Source: Gammaproteobacteria bacterium (GTDB lineage: Bacteria > Pseudomonadota > Gammaproteobacteria > Arenicellales > JAJDZL01). From it: a stretch of 55,991 bases of DNA. The stretch's first letter is position 1; each line of letters begins with the position of its first letter. Shown here piece by piece: positions 1 to 7,976 of the stretch. Below the pieces are notes generated by a model. The model ran no database searches. It was not told the DNA's origin and saw only the letters and a list, made by a program, of their open reading frames with translations. The DNA is taken from contig JAJDXD010000119.1 of NCBI GenBank assembly GCA_022823405.1, forward strand, positions 1 through 55,991, given 5' to 3'. The position numbers and the translations under genes are program-made.

Positions 1-37
1 TTGCTTCGAGTTGTTCGATGGTCGTCATGGCTGTCAT
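1..37 (-). CDS. possible 5' end of a gene leaving the window
   Basis: On the minus strand an ATG at 37 opens a frame that stays open to the window edge and would encode about 12 residues beginning M-T-A-M-T-T-I-E-Q-L. There is no clear ribosome binding site. The stretch is too short to assign a family. It does not resemble the start of pilT, the usual neighbour of yggS in gammaproteobacteria. Confidence 0.25.
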   Translation of the reverse strand, partial: MTAMTTIEQLEA

Positions 38-365
38 TGTAATGCAGTGAATAATGTAGGTATTATATTCTTACAGATTCAAAGCAAAAAATATATGAAA
101 TATGCGGTTATTGAAAATTGCAATTTATTTGACGCACACCCCTCAGCGGCTCAGCGGCCGCCCGGGAGGTTCGTGTTTCGTGATTAAGAATTTGTAACTC
201 ACATTCGATGTTCATTGCGCTCAAGGCATTAATAACCCGTTGGTTTGCCGGTTTGAGCTTCATCGAATGAAATTGAGGTCTGCTCTAATTGAAAACTGAC
301 GATTCTATTTTTTGATTTGTTTAATAATCTTCTCAAGAAAATTGCGCTCATTATGTATCACAGCA
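38..365. other. intergenic region upstream of yggS
   Basis: No gene is seen. The only notable structure is a GC-rich patch at about 138-175 in otherwise AT-rich DNA. It contains a tandem duplication of CTCAGCGG (142-149 and 150-157) that runs into the palindrome GCGGCCGC (154-161). The promoter of yggS must lie here, but no convincing -35/-10 pair was found. Confidence 0.4.
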
Positions 366-1064
366 ATGATTGATCTTGCAGAAAACTATCGAAAGGTTAG
401 CGATAGAATTCGCATGGCTGAAGTAAACGCCGGTCGTGAACCCGGTTCGGTTCAGCTCGTTGCAGTCGGTAAAATTCATCCCGCGTCGGCGATTCGCGAA
501 CTTGCAGCGTGCGGACAGCGCGCTTTCGCAGAAAACTTTGTTCAGGAGGCAATCGGCAAGCAGCATGAACTGGAAGACCTGCAGATTGAATGGCATTTCA
601 TCGGCAGCATCCAAAGCAACAAAACCCGACAGATTGCTTCAAACTTTTCCTGGGTGCACAGTGTCGATCGTTTCAAGATTGCCGCTCGGCTCAATCAACA
701 GCGGCCGGCAGATTTTCCACCGCTCAATATCTGTTTGCAACTTAATTTGCAGGATGAGGAAACCAAGTCTGGTCTGAGTGCTAAATCAGCAATTAAACTT
801 CTAGACCAGATTCATGATTTTGAACGCATTCGAGTGAGAGGTTTCATGATCGTACCGAAACCCGTCTCCAACCCGAGTGAACAGCAGGCCATTTTCGCTG
901 AGGTTAAAAAATTGCTTGAACAGGTAAATAGCCTGGGACATACGCTAGACACGCTGTCGATGGGCATGACCGACGATCTTGAACAGGCTGTGGCTGAAGG
1001 TGCAACTCATGTCCGAATTGGTACTGCACTATTTGGTCCCCGTCCGCCCAAAAAGACGATGTAA
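366..1064 (+). CDS. yggS: YggS family pyridoxal phosphate homeostasis protein
   Basis: A 232-residue PLP-binding, non-enzymatic protein of the YggS/PROSC (PLPBP) family, a single-domain TIM barrel that buffers pyridoxal phosphate in the cytoplasm. The PLP lysine is K36 in the motif VAVGKIHP. Further family signatures are the AENFVQEA segment, HFIGSIQSNK, SMGMTDDLEQAV and the C-terminal RIGTALFG phosphate-binding stretch. The frame is open from 312, but starting at the ATG at 366 gives the normal family length and N-terminus (MIDLAENY); the upstream 18 residues look untranslated. In most gammaproteobacteria yggS is followed directly by proC and yggT. Here those genes lie 3.9 kb further on, behind an inserted accessory block. 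Confidence 0.93.
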   Translation: MIDLAENYRKVSDRIRMAEVNAGREPGSVQLVAVGKIHPASAIRELAACGQRAFAENFVQEAIGKQHELEDLQIEWHFIGSIQSNKTRQIASNFSWVHSVDRFKIAARLNQQRPADFPPLNICLQLNLQDEETKSGLSAKSAIKLLDQIHDFERIRVRGFMIVPKPVSNPSEQQAIFAEVKKLLEQVNSLGHTLDTLSMGMTDDLEQAVAEGATHVRIGTALFGPRPPKKTM

Positions 1065-1103
1065 TCTAGGAACTCTCTGATTATCGTCTCAGGAATTTAT
1101 TCG

Positions 1104-1787
1104 TCATACAAAGAACGATGCACTCAATCCCAGCTTGTCAATCAGGAAAAATCTTCCCGACCTCGTAATTTTAACCGAGCGTTCATTTCGGGACCGGACG
1201 ATGAAACCAGACTCAACCATCTTTGCGGCAATCGCCGCACCGACCGCGCCTGCAACATGCGGAAGCCTCTCCGTCCAGTCTACGCAACGAGGGCAAAGTA
1301 GACGTCTACTCTTTCGAATCTCGCTTAAATCAATACCGACTGTTCGGTAAATTGGGTGCTCTGTCTCTGGAAGATGGAAACTGTCTTGATACAGAACTAA
1401 AGCCTCAATTTGGACAAGAATTCGAGATATTTCAACGCCTAGTTCCCCTGCTAGATGATCGTAACAGAATCGAGCTTTTTTCAATTCGGGTTTCACATTT
1501 CGTCGGAAATCTCGACCGTCCTTCACAGGAATGCCAGATGCGATTTTTTCAATAGTAGATGCAACCGAGTCGCCATTAATTTCATAGTAATGGAATCGCC
1601 CGCACTTCCGTCTGTATAGCAATTTCGCATTAACTAGCTCATTGAGGTGACTGGTTGCGGTCTGGTTAGTCACCCCGGCATGCCAGGCCAATTCGCTTGC
1701 TGACAGAGCTACGCCACCCATCAAAGCCTGAAGCATCGCCACGCGGCTTTCGTGACCAATGACCCGTCCGAAATCAGCAATACTCAT
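1104..1787 (-). CDS. ArsR-family winged-helix transcriptional regulator
   Basis: A 227-residue protein with an N-terminal ArsR-type winged helix. The HTH lies at about residues 30-55 (SASELAWHAGV...TSHLNEL) and the wing at about 57-71 (YRRKCGRFHYYEI). The long C-terminal half carries CYDHLAG (108-114) and a CPRC pair (165-168), as in the larger ArsR-like regulators with a fused C-terminal domain. The cysteines could bind metal or sense redox, but that is inference. It is transcribed towards yggS, convergent with it. An EamA exporter is transcribed in the same direction from upstream, separated by about 300 bp, so regulation of that exporter is possible but unproven. Confidence 0.85.
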   Translation of the reverse strand: MSIADFGRVIGHESRVAMLQALMGGVALSASELAWHAGVTNQTATSHLNELVNAKLLYRRKCGRFHYYEINGDSVASTIEKIASGIPVKDGRDFRRNVKPELKKARFCYDHLAGELGVEISRILVQIEALVLYQDSFHLPETEHPIYRTVGIDLSEIRKSRRLLCPRCVDWTERLPHVAGAVGAAIAAKMVESGFIVRSRNERSVKITRSGRFFLIDKLGLSASFFV

Positions 1788-2063
1788 TTCTCACTATCCC
1801 TGCTTAAACACTGTGGGGCGGTAACATCGTATATCTATAAGTTTTCGGTTCCAATTCTTCCATCAAGTCACTGTCCGCTTTGATACTTATTTCCATTTAA
1901 CAAAAACTGTCTAACCGACAGAAATTTCAACAAGTCATCGTGAAGGCATATTTGTATCTGTCCCATCTCGTTCATACATCTAGTAGATAAAGCCGCACAA
2001 TTCTAGAAGAAGCTTTCTCGCCTCGGATTGTACATACCAAAACGCTTCTTGCGACCGAATTTA

Positions 2064-2084
2064 TTTCGACGTTCATCGAAATAT
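2064..2084 (+). repeat. 21-nt repeat containing a TTTCGA/TCGAAA dyad, copy 1
   Basis: The sequence is a TTTCGA arm, a 6-nt spacer and a TCGAAA arm, followed by TAT. It differs from copy 2 (3389-3409) at a single position, and both copies continue with a similar T/A-rich tail ending in TCTA. Copy 1 lies just beyond the stop codon of the EamA gene and copy 2 upstream of it. The dyad could be a regulator operator or the trace of a duplication. Confidence 0.5.
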
Positions 2085-2086
2085 AT

Positions 2087-2980
2087 CTAACGGTTTTTCC
2101 CTTTCATAAGTCGAGCATCAGGTACTTTCTCCCACTTGCCAGAGCATGTTATGTAGACTAGCGCAGCAATAACTATCACCGACCCACCGAGCAACACAGA
2201 AACTTCCATCCGTTCCCCGAACAAAAACCAGGCCCAGATTGGCGCTAGAGGAATTTCTGTCAGTCCGACAAGGGCGGCAACTAGTGCGGATACACGCTTT
2301 ACGCCAATCAGGTACACTCCAAAGCCCACACCCAAGTTCACTATACCGTAAACAATCAGCCAGAAGTAGTCAGCAGAACTAATGCCTCCAAAAGTCGTAA
2401 ACGGAGCCGTCACTAAAGCGCCCAAAAAGGCGGAAAGATACGTAGCTTTGGAACTGTCAGCATCTGGAAAGAATTTTGCAGCGACAGTCAGAGAGGCCAT
2501 AAACATCGTCATCCCGAACGCCAGTCCGATACCTAAGTAATCCGTCGGCAAACTACTACCGGATGTCATGACGACTACCCCTGCTGCTGATAATCCGCAA
2601 CATCCGAGAGACACGGCAACTGCGCGTACTTTCAGAAAAATCAAGGAGAGGATAAATGTCAAGAGCGGCATTGTGCCATAGACAAATACCACGTTCGCGA
2701 TGGTTGTGTAGAAAAATGCGGAAATGAAGCAGATCATTCCTGCTGCGGAGAGTATTGCAATTACCGCCTCCCCTAAGGTGAAACGAAACGCAGTGCGGAT
2801 ATCGGTGGTCTTGTGTATAGCCATTACGATTCCGAGCACACAGAGTCCGCCAAACAACGACCGCCAGAACAGTGTGGTTGGAATATCAGTAGTAACGACG
2901 CGGGTGAACAATCCTGCCGTGCTCCATGAAACCGCTGCAACAAGTATGCACAGTACACCCACGTCGTTGATTTTCCGCAT
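2087..2980 (-). CDS. EamA/DMT-family inner-membrane transporter
   Basis: A 297-residue drug/metabolite-transporter family protein made of two EamA repeats of about five hydrophobic helices each. The first begins at residue 8 (VLCILVAAVSWSTAGLF) and the second around residue 150 (GIGLAFGMTMFMASLTVAAKFF). The motif EIPLAPIWAWFLFGER in the second repeat is typical of the family. These proteins export metabolites, amino acids or drugs by antiport; the substrate cannot be deduced here. It is a single gene oriented like the ArsR-type regulator downstream of it, and both sit in the block that separates yggS from proC. The basic C-terminal tail (RLMKGKNR) fits a cytoplasmic end. Confidence 0.88.
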   Translation of the reverse strand: MRKINDVGVLCILVAAVSWSTAGLFTRVVTTDIPTTLFWRSLFGGLCVLGIVMAIHKTTDIRTAFRFTLGEAVIAILSAAGMICFISAFFYTTIANVVFVYGTMPLLTFILSLIFLKVRAVAVSLGCCGLSAAGVVVMTSGSSLPTDYLGIGLAFGMTMFMASLTVAAKFFPDADSSKATYLSAFLGALVTAPFTTFGGISSADYFWLIVYGIVNLGVGFGVYLIGVKRVSALVAALVGLTEIPLAPIWAWFLFGERMEVSVLLGGSVIVIAALVYITCSGKWEKVPDARLMKGKNR

Positions 2981-3545
2981 TAATTCGAGACTATGTCTGC
3001 AGCGAAAGAAGACTCACGGGAGTAGAGAGGTGAATTCATGAAGTTCTTTTTTGAAAATTTGTCTTGATTTAGCTAGGTGCTCCTCTGACTTGACAGTTCA
3101 CGTCTTCCTCTACTGCCTGACATTTCGTCCACCCTCCGTTATTTTCTAAATTCCTCTCAACGTATTGTTCATGAAACTACCAAACCCAAGGCTAGTACCT
3201 ACACATTTAGAACCACAATTTGCCTCGATTACTAGCTGCCTTTGTGAAAATTGTCCAGTTTTCAATCTGACAACATTAACGTCATATCAATACTGCAGTG
3301 TCGTAAGAAATATGCGATGGCCGCATTACTTAGAGCTATTTTCCGCCACGAATTTTAACTTCCAAATTGCTTCGATCAATCGAAATCGTTTCGACATTCA
3401 TCGAAATATTTCTAGTTCTTGTCTCTTTTGTCCTTGACCAGAGCTTAACCATGTGAATTATCTTGGTGATATGAATCACTGATCCACCAAAAGTGCATCG
3501 TACGCGAGTTTTATTGGCATGGTATCTAGGATCATTTACATTAAT
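2981..3545. other. intergenic region between the EamA gene and the DUF4143 ATPase
   Basis: No gene is supported. An open frame of 90 codons (3165-3437) has neither a ribosome binding site nor protein-like composition. The stretch carries the second copy of the TTTCGA/TCGAAA repeat (3389-3409). It must also hold the promoter of the leftward EamA gene and that of the rightward ATPase gene. Confidence 0.5.
3389..3409 (+). repeat. 21-nt repeat containing a TTTCGA/TCGAAA dyad, copy 2
   Basis: Second copy of the element at 2064-2084, with 20 of 21 bases identical (A instead of G at position 8). It is in the same orientation, about 1.3 kb away and on the other side of the EamA gene. Confidence 0.5.
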
Positions 3546-3582
3546 CCATGTATTATCGGAATATTATTCCTATAATACATGG
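3546..3582. promoter_or_regulatory. 37-bp palindrome abutting the ATPase start codon
   Basis: Arms CCATGTATTAT (3546-3556) and ATAATACATGG (3572-3582) are perfect reverse complements. Inside them GGAAT (3558-3562) and ATTCC (3566-3570) also pair. The palindrome ends one base before the ATG at 3584. It could be a repressor operator or an mRNA hairpin limiting translation. The outer arm itself contains an in-frame ATG at 3548. Confidence 0.7.
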
Positions 3583-3583
3583 T

Positions 3584-4756
3584 ATGTTAAACAGATTGAT
3601 TGAAGAAACACTTCTAGAAACAATTGGGCATACACCCGCTGTCGTGCTCGTAGGGGCACGTCAGGTCGGTAAAACAACACTGGCCAAAAAGATTCTGAAA
3701 AACACGAAATCGGTCTATTTGGACTTGGAAAATCCTCAAGACTTGCTTCGCTTAACCGATCCTCTATCCTATTTCAATGACAACAACGATAAGTTAATCA
3801 TTCTGGATGAGATACAGCGAGTACCTGAGTTGTTCTTAACGTTACGCGGTGTGATCGACAATAACCGATGGGAGGGACGGAGCGCTAAACAGTTTTTACT
3901 TCTTGGTTCTGCATCCATGCAATTATTACGCCAGGGTTCGGAAAGTTTGGCAGGACGAATCAGCCATCTCGAATTGAGCGGACTAAACGTCTTGGAAATT
4001 GACCAAGACAGAACAGAATTAAACAAACGGTGGCTACGAGGAGGATTTCCCGATAGCTATCTTACCAAGAGCGATGAACAGAGTATGTATTGGCTACAAG
4101 ATTTAGTCGAAACTTACCTTGAACGCGATGTACCAAATTTGGCATTTCCGATTCCCGCGACAAGGCTACGACGATTATGGACCATGCTGGCTCACCTACA
4201 AGGTGAACCGGTCAACCAATCAAAACTCGGAACCAATTTAGAAATTGATGGCAAAACCGTCAGTCGATACATCGATGTTTTGACTGACCTCTTGCTTGTG
4301 CGAAGATTGGAACCCTGGCACGAAAATGTTAAAAAGCGACTGGTGAAGTCTCCACGATATTACGTACGCGATAGCGGCCTATTGCACCATTTGCTTGGTG
4401 TCCATGATTTCAACTCACTTTTGTCTCACCCTGTACTTGGGAAGAGTTGGGAGGGTTTCGTTATTGAAAATATTCACTCGGTTCTTCCCCGTCTCGCAAA
4501 AACTTATTACTATCGGACAACGAATGGAGCAGAAATTGACTTAATCATCAGGTTTGGATTCAATAATATCTGGGCCGTCGAAATCAAATATGGTGTTGCG
4601 CCGAAAGTCAGTAAAGTATTTGGCCAAACCTGCGATGACGTAGAGGCAAATAAAAAATTCGTCGTTTATGGCGGAGATGAAGAGTTCCCTCTTGGTGATG
4701 ACCTAACAATGATTTCTCTTCCCGGACTAATGAAAAAAATACAAAGTGAAAATTGA
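3584..4756 (+). CDS. AAA ATPase with DUF4143 nuclease-like C-terminus
   Basis: A protein of about 390 residues of the AAA_14/DUF4143 group, frequent in accessory DNA and without a settled function. From the ATG at 3584, Walker A is GARQVGKT (residues 24-31) and Walker B is LIILDEIQ. The C-terminal half has the DUF4143 signatures RYYVRDSGLLHHLLG and GKSWEGFVIENI. It ends in a PD-(D/E)XK-like core (GAEIDLII...WAVEIKYG) that suggests nuclease ancestry. The frame is also open from an ATG at 3548, but that ATG lies inside the 37-bp palindrome, so 3584 is preferred; neither start has a good ribosome binding site. It is a lone gene and a probable later arrival between yggS and proC. Possible roles include defence or a toxin-antitoxin-like function; this is inference. 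Confidence 0.85.
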   Translation: MLNRLIEETLLETIGHTPAVVLVGARQVGKTTLAKKILKNTKSVYLDLENPQDLLRLTDPLSYFNDNNDKLIILDEIQRVPELFLTLRGVIDNNRWEGRSAKQFLLLGSASMQLLRQGSESLAGRISHLELSGLNVLEIDQDRTELNKRWLRGGFPDSYLTKSDEQSMYWLQDLVETYLERDVPNLAFPIPATRLRRLWTMLAHLQGEPVNQSKLGTNLEIDGKTVSRYIDVLTDLLLVRRLEPWHENVKKRLVKSPRYYVRDSGLLHHLLGVHDFNSLLSHPVLGKSWEGFVIENIHSVLPRLAKTYYYRTTNGAEIDLIIRFGFNNIWAVEIKYGVAPKVSKVFGQTCDDVEANKKFVVYGGDEEFPLGDDLTMISLPGLMKKIQSEN

Positions 4757-4920
4757 TCGAAATTGAGATTCGACAGATGAATTGCTTCTGTTCAACACAG
4801 GCGAAGAATTATTCATTTTGATTGCACCAAACCTTAACGCTGGAGCAACTTGACTCTGTAAACCAGCATTCATACAGAGAATATAATTTGCTGGCAACTT
4901 CCCATACACAATAGAAATCC

Positions 4921-5769
4921 GTGCCTTCATCGGAAAATCAATCCAGTCACTCAACCATCGGCTTTATCGGCGGCGGCAATATGGCTCGCAGTCTGGTTGG
5001 CGGACTTATTGCCAATGGCTACAGTCGCGACGCCATAGTCGTTTCGGATTTGTCTGAAGACGCTCGTAAATACGTTGCCGATAATTTTTCAGTTCGTGTT
5101 GAAGAGTCCAATCACGCAGTAGTTGCAGCTTCCTCAACAGTCGTACTTGCCCTCAAACCACAAGTCATGCAAAGCGCCCTCACAAGCGTTGCAGGCTCTC
5201 TCCAGTCTGCAAGTCCACTGCTGATTTCAATCGCAGCAGGGATTCGACTGGATGACCTTGATTCCTGGTCGGGCGGAAACCTTAGTATCGTGCGCGTGAT
5301 GCCGAACACTCCGGCATTGATTCAGAAGGGCGTTTCAGCGATGTATGCCAACCCAGAGGTATCTGACGAAGAAAAAACAGTTGTTCAAAACATCATGTCC
5401 GCAGTCGGAAAAACTGTCTGGCTGCCTGAAGAGCGACTGATGAATGTTGTTACAGCAGTTTCCGGAAGTGGTCCTGCATATTTCTTTTACCTGATTGAAT
5501 GCATTGAAGAGGCCGCAATCGAACTTGGTCTCGAACACGAAACTGCGCATTTACTGGCAACTGAAACTGCGGTTGGTGCTGCGCTTCTATCAGCTACCAG
5601 TAGCGAAAGTCCAGCAATATTGCGGCAGCGCGTAACCTCACCAGGCGGAACAACAGCGGCAGCACTCAATGTGCTCAACGAAGCCAAAGTCAAACAGAGT
5701 ATTGTTTCAGCGATTCGAGCTGCAGAAGAAAGATCAATTGAAATGTCTCAACCTGCGAGCGCCGACTAA
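4921..5769 (+). CDS. proC: pyrroline-5-carboxylate reductase
   Basis: A 282-residue ProC that reduces 1-pyrroline-5-carboxylate to proline with NAD(P)H, the last step of proline synthesis, in the cytoplasm. The Rossmann nucleotide-binding motif GFIGGGNMA lies at about residues 14-22. The C-terminal dimerisation domain has the signature VTAVSGSGPAYFFYLIE and ends with the conserved VTSPGGTTAAAL. The start is a GTG at 4921; no ATG precedes the Rossmann motif, so a non-ATG start is required. yggT begins 5 bases after the stop, implying one operon. Confidence 0.96.
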   Translation: MPSSENQSSHSTIGFIGGGNMARSLVGGLIANGYSRDAIVVSDLSEDARKYVADNFSVRVEESNHAVVAASSTVVLALKPQVMQSALTSVAGSLQSASPLLISIAAGIRLDDLDSWSGGNLSIVRVMPNTPALIQKGVSAMYANPEVSDEEKTVVQNIMSAVGKTVWLPEERLMNVVTAVSGSGPAYFFYLIECIEEAAIELGLEHETAHLLATETAVGAALLSATSSESPAILRQRVTSPGGTTAAALNVLNEAKVKQSIVSAIRAAEERSIEMSQPASAD

Positions 5770-5774
5770 CAGGT

Positions 5775-6341
5775 ATGGAAGTCCCCATTTCGTTAGAGCT
5801 GTTGCGTACGCTGGTTGAAATCTACGCAGTCATAACAGTATTGCGCGCCTTGTTGCAATACACGGATGCAGATTTTCACAACCCGGTTTCACAAATCATT
5901 GATCGCCTGACACGGGTACCGATTCGTATTCTTCGACTTTTCGTGCCCCGAATTTCAGGCGCTGATATTGGATCACCCTTTGTCCTGGCATTCATTATCA
6001 CAGCAGTAGAACGCTTTCTTTTTGTCTCTCTTCAGGGCGTCAGTGTCAACATATTTGCCCTCCTTATTCTGACTCCTGCCAGACTGCTTGATTACGCCAT
6101 AACTATTTTTATTGCCGCCATTCTGATACGTGTTGTAATGAGCTGGGTTGCTCGACGCATTACACCCCTCACCCGCTTGGTATTAACATTTACCGAACCG
6201 ATCATGCGTCCAGCTCGACGTATCATTCCAACTTTTGGCGGACTCGATTTTTCTCCAATTCTGGTCCTGATATTTTTGAATCTTGTGGATTCATTTGGCG
6301 TCAGATTTCTGGAAGAACTTGGTTATCAGATGCTCGGCTGA
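5775..6341 (+). CDS. yggT: YggT family membrane protein
   Basis: A 188-residue integral membrane protein with two YggT domains of the usual tandem arrangement. Each domain has two hydrophobic segments and a conserved stretch near a cytoplasmic turn: PVSQIIDRLTRVPIRILRLFVP in the first and PLTRLVLTFTEPIMRPARRIIP in the second. The family is linked to osmotic-shock tolerance and envelope or division proteins, without a defined biochemical activity. The gene starts 5 bases after proC, as in many proteobacteria, so the two are probably cotranscribed. Confidence 0.93.
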   Translation: MEVPISLELLRTLVEIYAVITVLRALLQYTDADFHNPVSQIIDRLTRVPIRILRLFVPRISGADIGSPFVLAFIITAVERFLFVSLQGVSVNIFALLILTPARLLDYAITIFIAAILIRVVMSWVARRITPLTRLVLTFTEPIMRPARRIIPTFGGLDFSPILVLIFLNLVDSFGVRFLEELGYQMLG

Positions 6342-6477
6342 CAGCGTCCCAGTGTAACACGGCTGGGCAAAGAAACTTATTCAACATCAGGGAAGGTATC
6401 TAGACATCGGATCGAATTCAACGACGTATAACTGGAAAGAAGCCACCAAAGGGCTTTTTCACCCGCGTGCAATCTGC

Positions 6478-7974
6478 ATGCTGTTTCTGGGATTTTCGGC
6501 TGGTCTGCCGCTTTTACTGGTTTTCGGCACCCTATCTGTATGGCTTCGTGAGGCTGGTATTGAAAGGGCGACGATTACCTTTCTTAGCTGGGCGGCATTA
6601 GGCTACTCATTCAAATTTGTCTGGGCGCCGATTGTGGACAGGATGCCACTCCCCTATCTAACTCGTAGAATGGGTCGTCGTCGAGCCTGGCTACTGGTTT
6701 CCCAATTTGCAATCATCATCAGCATATTTTGGACATCATTTTTCGACCCGAAGACTGACCTTTTGATAATGACAGTCATCGGTGCGGTCTGCATCGGTTT
6801 TTCGTCTGCAACGCAAGACATTGTGATCGATGCCTATCGCATCGAATCCGCGCCGCCAGACCTACAAACGATGCTATCTGGCATGTACATTGCTGGATAC
6901 CGGGTCGCATTGATTGTTGCCGGTGCTGGAGCACTTTGGATGGCTGACATCATAGGCGGTGGTGAGTACAGTTTCAGAGCCTGGTCTTCCGTTTATCAGG
7001 TGATGGCTGGCTTTATGCTGGTAGGCGTGGTCACGACCTTGCTGAATCCTGAACCTAAGCACAGTCTCATTGAAAACACCGCGTTTAAGGGGGCTCGAGA
7101 TTACCTTCGATTTTTGCTGGTTTTCATATTAGCAATTGCTGCTTTTGTACTGGGATTCTATCTGACTGGCGATTTCGTTAAGTCTGCAAAGACTGTCATC
7201 GTTGAAGAATGGGGATTGAATTCCGCGCCGACGCGATTACTTCTCGAAACCTGTCGAATGGCGTTTTCGGTATCGCTAGCGGGTGTCGTTGCTTGGTTGT
7301 TAATTAGAGCCCGTGTAGTTGAGATGCAACACATTCACGAAACCTACCTTAATCCGATTTCTGATTTTTTTGTCCGGTACGGCCGTCTGGCACTCATCAT
7401 TCTGCTTTTGGTCGGTACCTATCGAATTTCAGATATCGTGCTTGGAGTCATTGCAAATGTGTTTTACATCGACATCGGTTTCACGAAAACTCAAATCGCA
7501 CAATACTCAAAACTGTATGGACTGATCGCTTCGATAGCAGGTGGTTTGATTGGCGGAGTACTTTCGCTTCGATTTGGTGTACTTCGTATACTGTTGCTTG
7601 GTGCAGTTCTCTCAGCAGCATCCAATCTGTTGTTTATGGCGTTGGCGGTAAATCCTAGCACAAGCATGCTTTTGTTTGTGATTGTCGTCGACAGTACCAG
7701 TGCTGGTTTAGCGTCTGCAGCGTTCGTCGCTTATCTCTCAAGTCTGACTAATATTCGCTTCACTGCGATGCAGTATGCGATTTTTACCTCGATCATGCTA
7801 CTGTTGCCGAAAGTTGTCGCAGGCTACTCGGGCACTATAGTTGATGGTGTTGGATATCAAACGTTCTTTATTATCACAGCGCTCATCGGAATTCCAGTTA
7901 TCGGCATTATCCTCTGGGTTCAGAAACTGATAGCAGCGCAACCGGTTGACCAACCCGTTGAAAGCGCGACATAA
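6478..7974 (+). CDS. ampG: AmpG-type MFS muropeptide permease
   Basis: A 498-residue major-facilitator protein of the AmpG/PAT branch, which imports anhydro-muropeptides released by cell-wall turnover into the cytoplasm for recycling. Visible signatures are FLGFSAGLPLLLVFGTLSVWL, WAALGYSFKFVWAPIVDR, the cytoplasmic loop RRMGRRRAWL, and SSATQDIVIDAYR; about 14 hydrophobic helices can be seen. Homologous sequence continues upstream of the first ATG (6478): the frame is open back to 6358 and the codons before it read N-W-K-E-A-T-K-G-L-F-H-P-R, as expected for the AmpG N-terminus, but no ATG, GTG, TTG or CTG is present there. A GGGAAGG at 6390-6396 precedes an in-frame ATC at 6406. The true start may therefore be non-canonical. 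Substrate is assigned by family only. Confidence 0.85.
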   Translation: MLFLGFSAGLPLLLVFGTLSVWLREAGIERATITFLSWAALGYSFKFVWAPIVDRMPLPYLTRRMGRRRAWLLVSQFAIIISIFWTSFFDPKTDLLIMTVIGAVCIGFSSATQDIVIDAYRIESAPPDLQTMLSGMYIAGYRVALIVAGAGALWMADIIGGGEYSFRAWSSVYQVMAGFMLVGVVTTLLNPEPKHSLIENTAFKGARDYLRFLLVFILAIAAFVLGFYLTGDFVKSAKTVIVEEWGLNSAPTRLLLETCRMAFSVSLAGVVAWLLIRARVVEMQHIHETYLNPISDFFVRYGRLALIILLLVGTYRISDIVLGVIANVFYIDIGFTKTQIAQYSKLYGLIASIAGGLIGGVLSLRFGVLRILLLGAVLSAASNLLFMALAVNPSTSMLLFVIVVDSTSAGLASAAFVAYLSSLTNIRFTAMQYAIFTSIMLLLPKVVAGYSGTIVDGVGYQTFFIITALIGIPVIGIILWVQKLIAAQPVDQPVESAT

Positions 7975-7976
7975 GA

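Noticed and set aside
3165..3437. 90-codon open frame upstream of the ATPase
   Set aside because: No ribosome binding site, no domain, amino-acid composition of random AT-rich sequence, and overlap with the repeat at 3389.
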